Origin: Hevea brasiliensis
Taxonomy: Eukaryota > Streptophyta > Magnoliopsida > Malpighiales > Euphorbiaceae
Assembly (NCBI RefSeq): GCF_030052815.1
Contig: NC_079499.1
Location: 104,070,480 to 104,134,479, forward strand
Direction: 5' to 3'
DNA length: 64,000 nucleotides
The number at the start of each line of letters is the position of its first letter. Positions within the stretch are counted from its first letter, which is position 1. The notes under the pieces were generated by a model. The model did not search any database. It saw only the letters and a program-made list of their open reading frames with translations, and was not told where the DNA came from. Below are positions 35,063-46,373 of this stretch, piece after piece. The position numbers and the translations under genes were made by a program.

Positions 35063-38000
35063 GGCTCGTGTTTTGATAGATCCGGGTGCTACGCACTCAT
35101 TTGTCTCCCTGTGTTTGCCATGAGGTTGGGTAGAAACCCTACAACTTTAGAGTGCCCTTTGTCAGTAGCTACCCCACTTAGTGACAACATAGATGTAGAC
35201 ATGGTATTTCCGGGTAGCCCAGTGGTAGTGGATGGAAAGATCCTCCCAGCAGACTTGGTTCCTCTACCAGTAATGGATTTCGATGTAATCCTGGGGATGG
35301 ACTGGTTGGCAACTCATTATGCCACCTTAGACCTGCAGAACAAAGGTATACTTCCACATACCTGGTGTGGAAGAGTTTAGCTTTGATGGTGACAGGAGCG
35401 TGGCTCCATATAATTTGGTGTCAGCAATTAGTGCCAGAAAAATGTTGAGGCGTGGATGCCAAGGGTATTTGGCATTGGTGAGAGATACATCTGTAGAAGG
35501 TGTCAATATGGAAAATGTTCCTGTTGTCAGAGAATTCATGGATGTCTTCCCTGAAGAGCTTCCAGGGTTGCCACCAGAAAGGGGAATAGAGTTCTGCATT
35601 GATGTTATTCTGGGTACAAACCCCATATCCATGCCACCTTACAGGATGGCACCAGCGGAATTGAAAGAGCTGAAGGAGCAACTACAGGAGCTTTTGGACA
35701 AGGGTTTCATACGTCCGAGCACTTCACCCTGGGGTGCTCCTGTTCTATTCGTGAGAAAGAAGGATGGGTCGTTGAGGTTGTGTATTGACTATAGGCAATT
35801 TGAACAAAGTGATCGTATGAAGAACAAGTATCCACGTCCTCGGATCGATGATCTATTTGATCAGCTCCAAGGGGCTAGATTCTTTTCCAAGATAGACCTG
35901 CGATCAGGCTACCATCAGTTGAGAATCAGATGAGGACGTGTCCAAAACGGCTTTCAGGACAAGATATGGTCATTATGAGTTCTTGGTGATGTCTTTTGGA
36001 CTCACTAATGCACCAGCAGCCTTCATGGACTTGATGAACAGGGTGTTCAAGCCATTTTTGGACCGTTTTGTCATCGTATTCATAGATGACATTCTGGTAT
36101 ACTCTCGAACCGAGGAAGAACACGTGTGGCACTTGAGGATGGTGTTGCAGACGTTGAGGGAGCACCAGCTATACGCCAAATTTTCAAAATGTGAATTTTG
36201 GCTAGAAAGCATCTCATTCTTGGGACACGTGGTTTCTAGAGACGGTATTCAAGTGGATCCCAAGAAAATTGAAGCTGTAACTGATTGGCTTAGGCCTACA
36301 ACAGTCACTGAGGTGCGAAGTTTTCTAGGTTTAGCTGGCTACTATAGGCGTTTTGTACAAGATTTCTCCAGGATAGCGGCTCCCCTAACTAAGTTGACCA
36401 GGAAGAATGTTCCATTCATTTGGACAGATGACTGTGAGGAGAGTTTCCAGAAGCTCAAGGAGTGTCTAACCACTGCCCCTGTGTTGACACTACCTGTGAG
36501 TGGTGAAGGATACACCGTGTATTGTGACGCCTCCAGAGTTGGCCTAGGGTGTGTTTTGATGCAGAATGGAAAGGTAGTGGCTTATGCTTCAAGGCAGCTG
36601 AAGAGGCATGAGCAGAACTACCCCACCCATGATTTGGAAATGGCGGCTGTAGTCTTTGCACTAAAAATCTGGAGACACTACCTGTATGGTGAAGTGTGCG
36701 AGATATACACCGACCACAAGAGTTTGAAGTACATCTTCCAACAGAGGGACTTAAACTTGAGACAGAGGAGATGGATGGAGCTTACGAAGGACTATGATTG
36801 CACCATCCAGTACCACCATGTGAAGGCAAATTTTGTGGCAGATGCTTTGAGTAGGAAATCTTCTGGCAGTTTGGCGCACATTTCAGTAGAGAAGAGACCA
36901 TTGATTCAGGAGGTACATGAGTTGATGGATCAAGGTTTAATCCTAGATCTTTCAGATGAGGGGGTATTGTTGGCTCACTTTTCAGTGAGGCCAGACTTGA
37001 GGGACAGAGTTAGAGTTTCCCAGCACAGAGACCAACAATTGATGAAGATTATAGAAAGAGTACAGCAAGGTGAAGGTGGTGAGTTTAGATTTGCCAATGA
37101 TGGCGCCCTAGTGCAAGGTTCTAGAATATGTGTGCCCGATGTGGACAATCTCAGGAATGAAATCATGCAAGAGGCACACTACACACTGTACAGTATCCAC
37201 CCAGGTTCCACCAAAATGTACCATGATGTGAAAGATAGCTATTGGTGGAATGGCATGAAGAGAGACATAGCAGACTTTGTGTCCAAGTGCTTGACTTGTC
37301 AGAAGGTGAAGTTTGAACACCAGAGACCGTCAGGGAAGCTGCAAGAGCTCCCTATCCCAGAATGGAAGTGGGAAATGATCACTATGGATTTTGTGACGGG
37401 GTTGCCTCGTACCACGCGAGGATATGACTCGATATGGGTAATTGTAGACCGTCTGACCAAATCAGCTCACTTCTTACCTGTAAAGACTACATACTCTGTG
37501 GCACAGTATGCCCGGCTCTACATTCGAGAAATAGTCAGATTGCATGGAGTTCCGGCTTCCATAATATCTGACAGAGGGCCCCAGTTCACTTCTCGGTTTT
37601 GGAGAAAGTTGCAGGAGGCACTTGGCACACAATTGAACTTCAGTACAGCCTTCCACCCTCAGACAGACGGACAGTCCGAAAGGACAATCCAAACACTGGA
37701 AGACATGCTCCGCATGAGTGTCTTGGATTTTGGAGGTCAATGGGATGAGCAGCTAGCTTTGGTGGAGTTTGCCTACAACAACAGTTATCACTCCAGCATA
37801 GGGATGGCACCCTATGAGGCACTATATGGAAGAAAGTGTAGGTCTCCTCTGTGTTGGACAGAAATGGGGGAAGCGAAGGTGCATGATGTAGACCTAGTGC
37901 AGTACACTTCAGAGGTAGTTCCTTTAATCAGGGAACGGCAAGACAACTTTCAAGATGGCGTAAGAGTTATGCACGGACCCAGACGGAGGATGTGGAGTTT

Positions 38001-38393
38001 GCGATGGCGACTATGTATTCTGAAGGTATCTCCAATGAAGGGAGTCATGAGATTTGGAAAGAAGGGCAAGTTGGCACCTCGGTATATCGGACCTTTTGAG
38101 GTTCTTGATAGAGTTGGAGCGATTGCTCTACGGTTGGAGCTACCACACAACCTTTTTCACGTTCATCCAGTGTTTCACATCTCAATGCTAATGAAATAAA
38201 TTCAAGATACTTCTCATTTACTGCAGAAGGATGTGATAGAGCTAAAAGAGAACTTGACATTTGAGGAGCAGCCTGTAGCCATAGTGGACTACCAAGTGAA
38301 ACAGCTGAGATCAAAACAGATCCCTATGGTTAAGGTTTTGTGGAGGAGTCGATCGGTGGAAGAGTGCACTGGGAGTCGAGCAGGACATGCTTA
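35063..38393 (+). pseudogene. Gypsy pol of the Tekay-like element, nearly complete
   Basis: Protease (LIDPGATHSF, about 35075-35103; VILGMDWL), then RT from 35600 ([13 protein letters not shown]), broken by one extra base near 35932, then 35938-38199 open: [10 protein letters not shown], the FIDDILVYS catalytic box (about 36079-36105), RNase H ([17 protein letters not shown]), the integrase zinc finger ([13 protein letters not shown]...CLTCQK) and the integrase core ([25 protein letters not shown]). After [17 protein letters not shown] a TAA at 38197-38199 (likely from a Tyr codon) precedes a chromodomain-like tail (VDYQVKQLRSKQIPMVKVLW). A protease frameshift lies near 35360. Confidence 0.92.
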
Positions 38394-38486
38394 GCAAGTA
38401 CACTTACTTTTACAATGTATAATCATGTAATTTATTCTGCCTTTTGTAAAAAATTCGAGGAAGAATTTTATGTAAGGGGGGAAGCA

Positions 38487-41083
38487 TGTAACACCCCAAA
38501 ATTTTATTAATTATGGGTATTTTTGGTATTTTAATTTTATTTAAATTTTAGGAAATTTTTTTGAGATTTTTCGGATTTTAAAAATCGGCTTCGATTTTTT
38601 GAAAATATAAACTTTGATTATTTTTAAAAATTAATTTAAAGACCACGTGGCAAAACTAAAAATATATTTGGAGTCTACGTATTTTCTCGAGTTTTCGAAT
38701 TTTTTCGAATTTTGGACCTCGTTTTCGGTCCCGGTGATAAAAATTCAAAATTTTGTATTCGAATCGAACCGGCCGAATCGAATCGGACGGATCGGACCGG
38801 TCGAATCGGACCGGTCTCTTCTCTTTCTTTCTCTTCCTCCAGCGCGACGCCTCCCCTTCTCTCTCTCTTTCTCTCTCCTCCCTCCCCTGCCGCCGGCCTG
38901 CCTCCTGCGTCCTCCCTGCGGCGCCGCCTCCCGGTAGTCGGCCAGTAGCGGCCGAACGCGCGATTCTCCCCCTGCGCGCACCGCGCCGCTTCAGCTTCCT
39001 CGGCCAATCCGGCCGATCCGGTCACCGATTGGACCGGTCTTGTGTCCAAAACCATCTACTCGGTGAGAGCTTTCCATAGACACCAAGAACGCCGAAATCC
39101 ATCGAGCGGATTGTCCGATTTTAGCTCGGGAAGATTTTAGCCCATTTCGACTTTTGGGCTAGATTTCTCGAAAACCGTGAATCCACGAAAACCGAGGCTA
39201 CCAAGACGCTCCACTCGACGAGAGCTTCGGGATATTAATTTCAAATTTTTCCGACAACGTGTGTCGGTGGGTCCCACGGAACTTCGCAGTGTTTTTCCGA
39301 GCATTAAATGAGCTTAGAAAATTCTGAAAATTTTATGTACTAACCCCGTGTTATGGGCTTCGTGTAGGTATTCTCAATTCGCGGAAATTCGGACGATTGA
39401 CCGGATGCGCAAATTTCGACTGCATGCACCGTTCTGGAAAAGTCTCCGAAGTGGGCCGCGATTTTGCCTACCCCCCCCATTGGCCGTCGTCCCGAGCGCG
39501 TCCCCGAGGGCCGAATCGGCAAAGGTAAAGCCGAACCTGTGTTTTTCTTAATGTACTAGTGCTTAAAGAGGATTAAAAATCCAGAAATATTCGTGGTAGC
39601 TTAGAAAATTACGCTTCTTTTTGAAATAGATTAGTAATATTGCTTTGGACCTCGGTGGAAAGTTTTATAATTTTTAGAGCTTGTTTGGGCAGTTTTTGCA
39701 AAAATGATCAATAATAAGGACTAAATTGAAATTTTGCGTATTGTGATGGATAATTGATTTGATGGGCCCAGGAGGGGCTGTGTGATATGATTGAACTGTT
39801 GATATATGGATTGTGAATATAGAAGTGCGTTTTTAGCCCTTTTGCAGGTTGGGTAGGTCCTAGGTATAGGGGAGACTCTGCCGGATTTTCGGCACGACTT
39901 AGGACGTAATTGGTCTTTTTCTTTGTTTGTATTGAGTCAGATTGTATTAATTAGATGTAATGTAATTGTCAGGTGAGCCGGGACAGCCTTCTTCCTCCGC
40001 CCAGCCGCCACAGTAATTTGTCGTCAAGTCTGTGAGTAAAATATTAATTTTAATTGTAATTTCGATATTATTATATGTTCAGCATGCCCATGCATCACTT
40101 ATATGCATATATTTATGTAGTTAAACTCTAGGCACGATTTATGTTGCATTCATAACTGTTAATGTGCCATGAGTGTTGTTGTGGTAATTTGGAGCAGTGT
40201 GCGTGCGTTGGCGTGCGTGTGATGTGGTGTGGACTATGGATAGGACGGGGTAGTCACGGCTTGAGTTCTTCGCTGGGACCCGTTCCTTCGAGGGGTAGTC
40301 ACGGCTTGAGTTCTTCGCTGGGACCCTCGATTTGGTTTATTAAGCGAAAGTCCGCTTGAGTTCTTCACGCACTGTGTTGGATTTAAGAGAGTCATGCACA
40401 GGATCAGCTCCCAATATATTATGATTGATGCTACAGGGTGCGTGAGTGCTCCAAATTACCTTTTTGATGCTATGATGTGAATATGATGTTAATGTTGCAT
40501 TTCACTCTACAGGTTGCATTAGTTTCAGATAGTTATAGAGATTATAGTTAAGATTGATATTTTACTCTCTGAGTCGAACGCTCACTCCTGTTCAAAAATT
40601 TTTACAGGCCACAGGAGGATATTTTATTCTGGGTTAACCTGCTTTTATCCTTCGCAGGTTGTTTATCCATGTTTGTGTAATTTTAATTACTCCTAGAATT
40701 TCCGCATGTGTTAGCAGTATTTATTTGAATTTGGTCTGTAATATTTTTATCATGTTGGACCTGTAAACTTAAATATTTTAAGTCTGTTTGATGGATTGGA
40801 TGAGGGAGCTGAGCTCCCATTTATTATTATGTTGATGAGTATGTGGAGGGTGAGCTGAGCTCCCCAATGGATTGTTTATTGTGTTTACAGGTCGGGTGAG
40901 TCGAAAACTCCCCGTTGGAAAGTCCATTTTATGGCCGGACTCTGTCCGTTTGTTTTCTTGATATTGGGCCCAAATGGGCCTTAGAGTTGGGTTAATGAAT
41001 AGTTAAGGCTTACTACGGGCCTCGGGGGCTTTAGGCTGGCCCAGGTCCTAGTGCCGGTCCGGCCCATAGGTTGGGTCGTGACA
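38487..41083 (+). repeat. 3' LTR of the Tekay-like element
   Basis: This 2597-bp partner of 30905-33485 carries the same CT-rich block and 44-bp repeats. It differs from the 5' LTR by unusually many small indels, especially in the GC-rich block and at CAGG/CCTG-like words. Confidence 0.93.
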
Positions 41084-41517
41084 GTTGGGTTATCAAAACT
41101 CTGCCATATTATATGACGATCAGAATTATAGACCACAAAATTGCCCGAATCAAACAAAGAAGCTGAATAAGGTGACTCTGAAGTAGAAATAACTTGAGTG
41201 GTTTGGCCTTGAGCTTCCAAGACAAGCCCAGAATCACTAGTGAAGAGCAAGGTAGCGTTGCTGTGTACTAGTGGATCATCCCGGTTAGCAGTCCAGACAA
41301 CTGTCTTCTGGGGAATTCCAGCAATAAAAACACCAATACCATAGCCACTGCCCTGTTGGTAAAATCCAAAGGCATAAAGACCAGAAGGTGACAACCACGA
41401 GGAGTTGGTGGTGGGTGTGAGGGAAGATCCTAAGCTTATATTGGAGTATCTTTGTTGAGCTAAGGCTGTGAAAAATAAAGTAAAAGATAGAAACAGAAAC
41501 AGAATGAGGGAAGCCAT
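41084..41517 (-). pseudogene. Receptor kinase C, 5' part (signal peptide and start of B-lectin)
   Basis: Start chosen at MASLILFLFLSF (41517), matching the start of kinase D; an upstream in-frame ATG at 41541 also exists. A signal peptide ending near TALAQ is followed by QRYSNISLGSSL, TVVWTANRDDP, LFDSGNFVVYNSD and WQSFDNPT, where the Gypsy element enters. Counting the 5-bp target duplication once, 434 bases here plus 1897 beyond the element make 777 whole codons, against 778 for the intact D. The insertion therefore appears to be the only lesion. Reading on into the LTR gives a spurious tail. Confidence 0.93.
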
Positions 41518-41760
41518 GGAAAGGTTCTGAGCTCTGTGCATCTTTTTAAGTATGGAGTTTATGAATTTTCAATTTATTTCAAGAACCATGAAATTGGAAG
41601 CATTCAAAACCATTAAAGTCCACATTCACAATCCTCCGTGTTCTTCACTTCCAAACGCATTTAGTAGAATCAAGAAAGTTCAAAATAGAAAGAAAGGAAA
41701 AAAAAAAAAAAGTCGGTGACATAAAAAAAAAAAAAAAAGGAAGTTGTTGCAAGAAAGAAG
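41518..41760 (-). promoter_or_regulatory. 5' flank of receptor kinase C, duplicated upstream of D
   Basis: From about 41518 to 41700 the sequence matches 48708-48930 upstream of kinase D (shared words: ATTTCAAGAACCATG, CACATTCACAATCCTCCGTG, TTCTTCACTTCCAA). This is the region expected to hold leader and proximal promoter. No convincing TATA box was seen. Two A-runs interrupt it near 41700-41740. Confidence 0.6.
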
Positions 41761-41974
41761 AAGTCTTCATGCAAGTTGCGGTGGGTTGTTTCCCAGGATC
41801 TTCCGAGTGATGTTAAAGTAATGGGGTTAGATTGTTTTGAACTTTTGCCATATAAAGACTGAAATCAACCAACTAAAAATTAAACTAAAAAAAATAAAAA
41901 TCAAAATTGAGTTTTTTATTTGAGTCAACTAAACTCAGCTCTATCACACGCTATTCAACCAAAGTGAGGGTGGG

Positions 41975-42040
41975 ATAAGATAATCTCAAACTTGGAGGTA
42001 TTGTGATGTCTATTGTCCCTTTCAATATCAGTACAACCTA
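41975..42040 (-). pseudogene. C-terminal relic of another receptor kinase
   Basis: On the minus strand this reads VLILKGTIDITIPPS, the degenerate end of the family's kinase (D has LMLEGTVDIPIPPS). The flanking words (ATAATCTCAAACTT) match the 3' end of kinase D. It is what remains of a further tandem copy between C and D. Confidence 0.75.
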
Positions 42041-43321
42041 TTATATTTTATTAATATTAGCCTTCAAATTTAAAAAATAAATTATTGAAATTTTTTCAAA
42101 ATTAAAAATTAATTTTCATAGGGTAAGATTGAATAATAACAATATCTCAATCGTTCATTTTTAATTAAAGAATTTAGATTATATAAACATAATAAATTAT
42201 ATTTACATAAATATGAAGAAATCCTAATGGAAGAAATAAAACCTCCCCTCCCCATTTATAAATGGAATTTTATTTACGTCCCTAATGTGTGTATTTGAAT
42301 TAAGTTTCTAAAATATATTGTTCTTATTTTTCTACGTAGAATACACACTTCTTTTTTTTATATATAAATGTGTAAATATATTTATATAAATATACATTTT
42401 TTAAAGTAAAATATAATTAATTGAAATAATTTCATATGTCCAAATTAACACTTTATTGAAAAAAAAATAAAACATTTAAATACTAAAATATAGAAAAATA
42501 GAAAATTACATACATTAAAGATATATTTTTCTTTGTGGTAAATATTAACTTTTTATGTAATTATAGATGGAATATTTTCTAAAAATTAAATAAATAAACA
42601 AATAAAAGACAAGATAATAAGATAGTATATGAGTTATAAAATAACATATGTTATCTTATATTATATGATGTTTTTGTCATAGCCATTTGCATAAGTTTAA
42701 GTTTATTAATGTAATTTGATAACTATTTGCATAAGTTTCAAATATAAACTTTTCAAAATCAATTTTTAGCATATGAAAATAATCTTTTTTTCACATAAAT
42801 CCTAAAACCCTTTTTCCGTTTTATAAAATAAGAAAATTATTCTTTATTTTTTTTTTCTTTACTTACTTTTTTTCTCACAATAAAATATTTAATTTTAAAT
42901 ATTATGCCTATCACTGGCCTCTTAAATTTTAAATATTATGCCTTTTTTTTCTTCATTTTTAATTAAAGAATTTATATTATATAAACATAATAAATTATAT
43001 TATATTTATATGGCATTTCATATACGTCCTGTATTTGAAATAAGTTATTAAATAAATTTTTTAAAAATATTGTTCTTATTTTTAAATATAGAGTACACAC
43101 TTCTCTCTTTTATACATAAATATGTGTAAATATATTTAAATTTTATAGTTACTTGATTTAAAATAAAATAAAATTATTTTGTTATGAAAAATAAAGTAGT
43201 TTAACAAAATTTTATAATTCATTTCATTAAATTTTTTTACAATAATAAAATTTTTCTGCCAAAAAGTCAATGTGAAAAGTCTATTAACTTAACGCAAATA
43301 ATAAAATATCTTCACATAAAA

Positions 43322-43323
<2 letters not shown>

Positions 43324-43377
<54 letters not shown>
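43324..43377. repeat. (AT)n microsatellite
   Basis: About 27 uninterrupted AT units. Confidence 0.95.
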
Positions 43378-43384
<7 letters not shown>

Positions 43385-44629
43385 TTTTTGTTAATTTTAA
43401 AAAGTATTATAAATAAAATTAAATGATATATTTATTTAAAATTTTGTATTTAAAATTTATTATTTTAATAAAAATTAAATATATTATGAAAAATATGATA
43501 ATTTAAGACGTTGAAGTTTTTTTTTGTTAAATCAATAAATTTTCCATAATTGACTATTTTAAGGAAAAAAAATATCATTATACAAAAATTTAATGAGATG
43601 AATTAATTGTAAAATTTTATAAAATCTGTAATAAAATTATTTTACTTTATTTTAAATTAAATAATAATAGAATACACGTATAAAAATATTAATATGTTTG
43701 TATAATGTTTTTAATATTTTTTTAATAATAAATGAGCAATAATGTTTATATACTAAAATAGCAAAACTGAAAATTATCAACAGCAAAGAGACAATTATCT
43801 CTACAGTAAATATTCATTCTTTTAATGTAAAATATAATTAAAACTGAAATAATTTCATATGTCCAAATCAACACCTTATTGAAAAATGAAACATTTAAAT
43901 ACTAAAATAAAGAAAAATTGAAAAATACATACATTAAAGATATAATTTAATTTGAGGTAAATATTAATTTTTTATATATAGATGAGATATTTTTTCAAAA
44001 TTAAATAAATAAATAAATAAAATACAAGATAATAAGACGGCATGAGTTATAAAATAAGAGATAAGATTTAAAAAAAAAAAATTAAACAAGGGCATTAGAC
44101 TTTGCTCAAGTTGAGAGTTGCCTAAATACGAATGGCAATGGCGAGTTGGGGGTGGGGATCCTTCCCCTCATTTTCGTGCCACGTAAGTTGAAGGTTGAAA
44201 CGTAGACTTTCGGGTAAGTTTCTTGCAAGAGCTTTTCTTTTTACTTTTTTTTTTATTTCTTTCATTTTAATTTATTAAAAAATAAAATATAAATTAGAAA
44301 TATAAATTCTAAACTTAATTTTAATAATACATTTATTTTTTTTAAATAGTTAAATACATAAATATATATAAATAAATTATTTTTAATAAAAAATAATAAT
44401 ATATTATTATACACGACAGATTACGGAGATTCAGAATAAACAAAAAGTCTTTCATCTTCACCTCACACAATACCAAAATCAGAGTGAAATCAGAAAAAAT
44501 TGATTAAACTTGATGCAAATCGGATTAGGTACAGAAACTTTTATCATCCATGTGCCTGTCAAAATTTTGATTTAAGTAAAATTCAATTCTGATACAGCTC
44601 AATTTTAGTTTAACCAAATATAATTGTCA

Positions 44630-44935
44630 ATTTTTTTTAAAGGAAAAATCTAATTTTGATTTAGAGTCAAACTAAATGATTCCATTACGATTTTAATCCT
44701 GTTCAAGATACATCAATTTAGGCCAATTTCAGACCTATATTATTAATTTAATCCAATTCTAATCTGACTTCAAATATTAACTAAACCATGGCCAGGTCTA
44801 TCCTCAGTCATGTAATATAATTCAACTATTTTAATGTTGATTTTTATTCCTTTCAAATGTAATTTGATAACTTTTTGCATAAGTTTCAAATATAAACTTT
44901 TCAAAATCAACTTTTAGCATATGAAAATCAAATTG
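44630..44935. repeat. Segmental duplicate block (other copies near 42665 and 60045)
   Basis: This block, with AATGATTCCATTACGAT, AATTCAACT.TTTTAATGTTG and TTGCATAAGTTTCAAATATA in order, is repeated at 60045-60345. Its second half also occurs at 42665-42830. The copies lie upstream of kinase C, upstream of the D-C interval and beside the relic at 60583, so they mark ancestral tandem duplication units. Confidence 0.8.
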
Positions 44936-45149
44936 TGACAAGCTCAGAATCCCTGTAGACAAGCAAACTGGAGTAAATATCATACATAATCAAATAATTG
45001 GCAGGTTAGTAAGTTAATTTGAACATTTTTTTAATTTTTTATTATAATAATTTTTATAAAATTAAATTAAAATTTAATAAATTTGATGAAAAAAAATTAA
45101 AATTTAATTATAAAAATAATCAGTAAAATAAAATTATGGCATGTGATAA

Positions 45150-45260
45150 TTACACAGCAAGGTAGCGTTGCTGTAAGGTGAAAGTTCAAAATATGAAGAA
45201 AGAAGACTTTTTTTTTACTATATTGCCCTTTTGCTATTTAGACTTTGAATAGAAAGGAAT
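45150..45260 (-). pseudogene. Scrambled 5' relic of a receptor kinase unit
   Basis: GCAAGGTAGCGTTGCTGT is identical to 18 bases inside kinase C's lectin coding region (about 41253). It is followed here directly by promoter-like words shared with the 5' flanks of C and D (AAAGTTCAAAATA; CTTTTGCTATTTAG). This looks like a deletion-joined remnant of another copy. Confidence 0.55.
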
Positions 45261-46373
45261 GACTATACACATTTTTAATAATTTTATTATAAAAATAATA
45301 TATTTTATAATTAATAAATAAAAATACTTAAATTTAAAATATTTTCACTTTTTACTTGTTTAAAAGATATAAAAAATAATAATTAAGCTATATCGAATCA
45401 TAAAAACATTTTAAATTAATATAATGATAAAAATAAATTTTTAATTAGAAGTTGTTGTAATTAACATTCGACTAATTAAATCAAATTAAATCATAACTTT
45501 AACCAATTGAAATTTTTAATATTTTTAAAAATTTAATTAAATCGAACTGTAATATATTAAAATTTTAATATAAATAAATCAAGTTATTTAGTTATAACAT
45601 AAATGATGACAAAAATTATAATATATAATTTATATATTATTGATTTATAAAATATTAATAAAAATATATTCAAAATTGCATTTTATTTTTAAAGATAAAA
45701 AAATTTTATATTGTTAATAAAGTTATGAAAATAATAATTATTACAACTGATATGTTATAATAAATAATTTTACAATAATATATTAATTAATAAAAATCAA
45801 ATATTTCAATTAACTGGATCGATAACTTAAAATTAAATCAAAATTAATTTTTTTTATCAGAGTAATTGAATTTTATTAATTCAATTTAGTTGTTCAGTTA
45901 TTATGGAATAATGCCATATGTCAATGGTCATAATATAAGGATTCAATCAAGCCTAGTTAAGAAAATCATTCTTCTAATGTTTTATTTTCCATGATAAGTT
46001 GAGAAAGTTTAAAAACAACCCATTTTCTGACTTCATTGTATCCTCTGATGTTACCTCCAGCAAGATCGGACCCCCATAACCAGTCTAACGATGTCACCAA
46101 ACCCATTTCACCTTCCTTGCCATCCACTTCTTGATATTGAAGGAAGAAATCAAAACTATCACTTACAGGTTTTTTTATCAAGGAAATTCTCACAATCAAT
46201 TCGATCAAAGTGTTCTATAGTTAGAATAAATACGCATTTATTATGAAATTAAGAATGGAATAATCTTTTTAATTTTATTAATTCAATGACTGAAAGCATA
46301 TCACTTATCTGACAAAATCAAATTTAAGTCTCACTACGCTGAACTCTACTAGGCAAAAATTATAATCTCAAAC

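Larger units (their letters stand above)
30905..41083 (+). mobile_element. Complete Ty3/Gypsy chromovirus (Tekay/Del-like), 10.2 kb
   Basis: LTRs of 2581 and 2597 bp begin TGTAACACCCC and end CGTGACA. Perfect target duplications GTTGG flank it (30900-30904 and 41084-41088). A primer-binding site follows the first LTR and a purine tract (AAGGGGGGAAG) precedes the second. Gag, protease, RT, RNase H, integrase and a C-terminal chromodomain-like tail are all present, with a few frameshifts and stops. Sequence character and LTR length suggest the Tekay (Del) lineage. It is inserted in the B-lectin coding region of receptor kinase C, in the opposite orientation. Confidence 0.95.
42041..46373. other. 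AT-rich intergenic DNA with duplicated blocks
   Basis: No gene recognised. The block at about 42405-42660 recurs at 43845-44060 (AATTTCATATGTCCAAAT; ACATACATTAAAGATATA), and 42165-42390 recurs in part at 42955-43140 (TTTAATTAAAGAATTTA; ATTGTTCTTATTTTT). An 80-codon minus-strand open frame at 45966-46208 has less AT-rich composition but no recognisable motif. Confidence 0.6.

Noticed and set aside
40981..41541. A 186-codon lectin-only protein on the minus strand
   Set aside because: Its last ~40 codons come from reading into the LTR of the Tekay-like element; the true gene continues at 30904.
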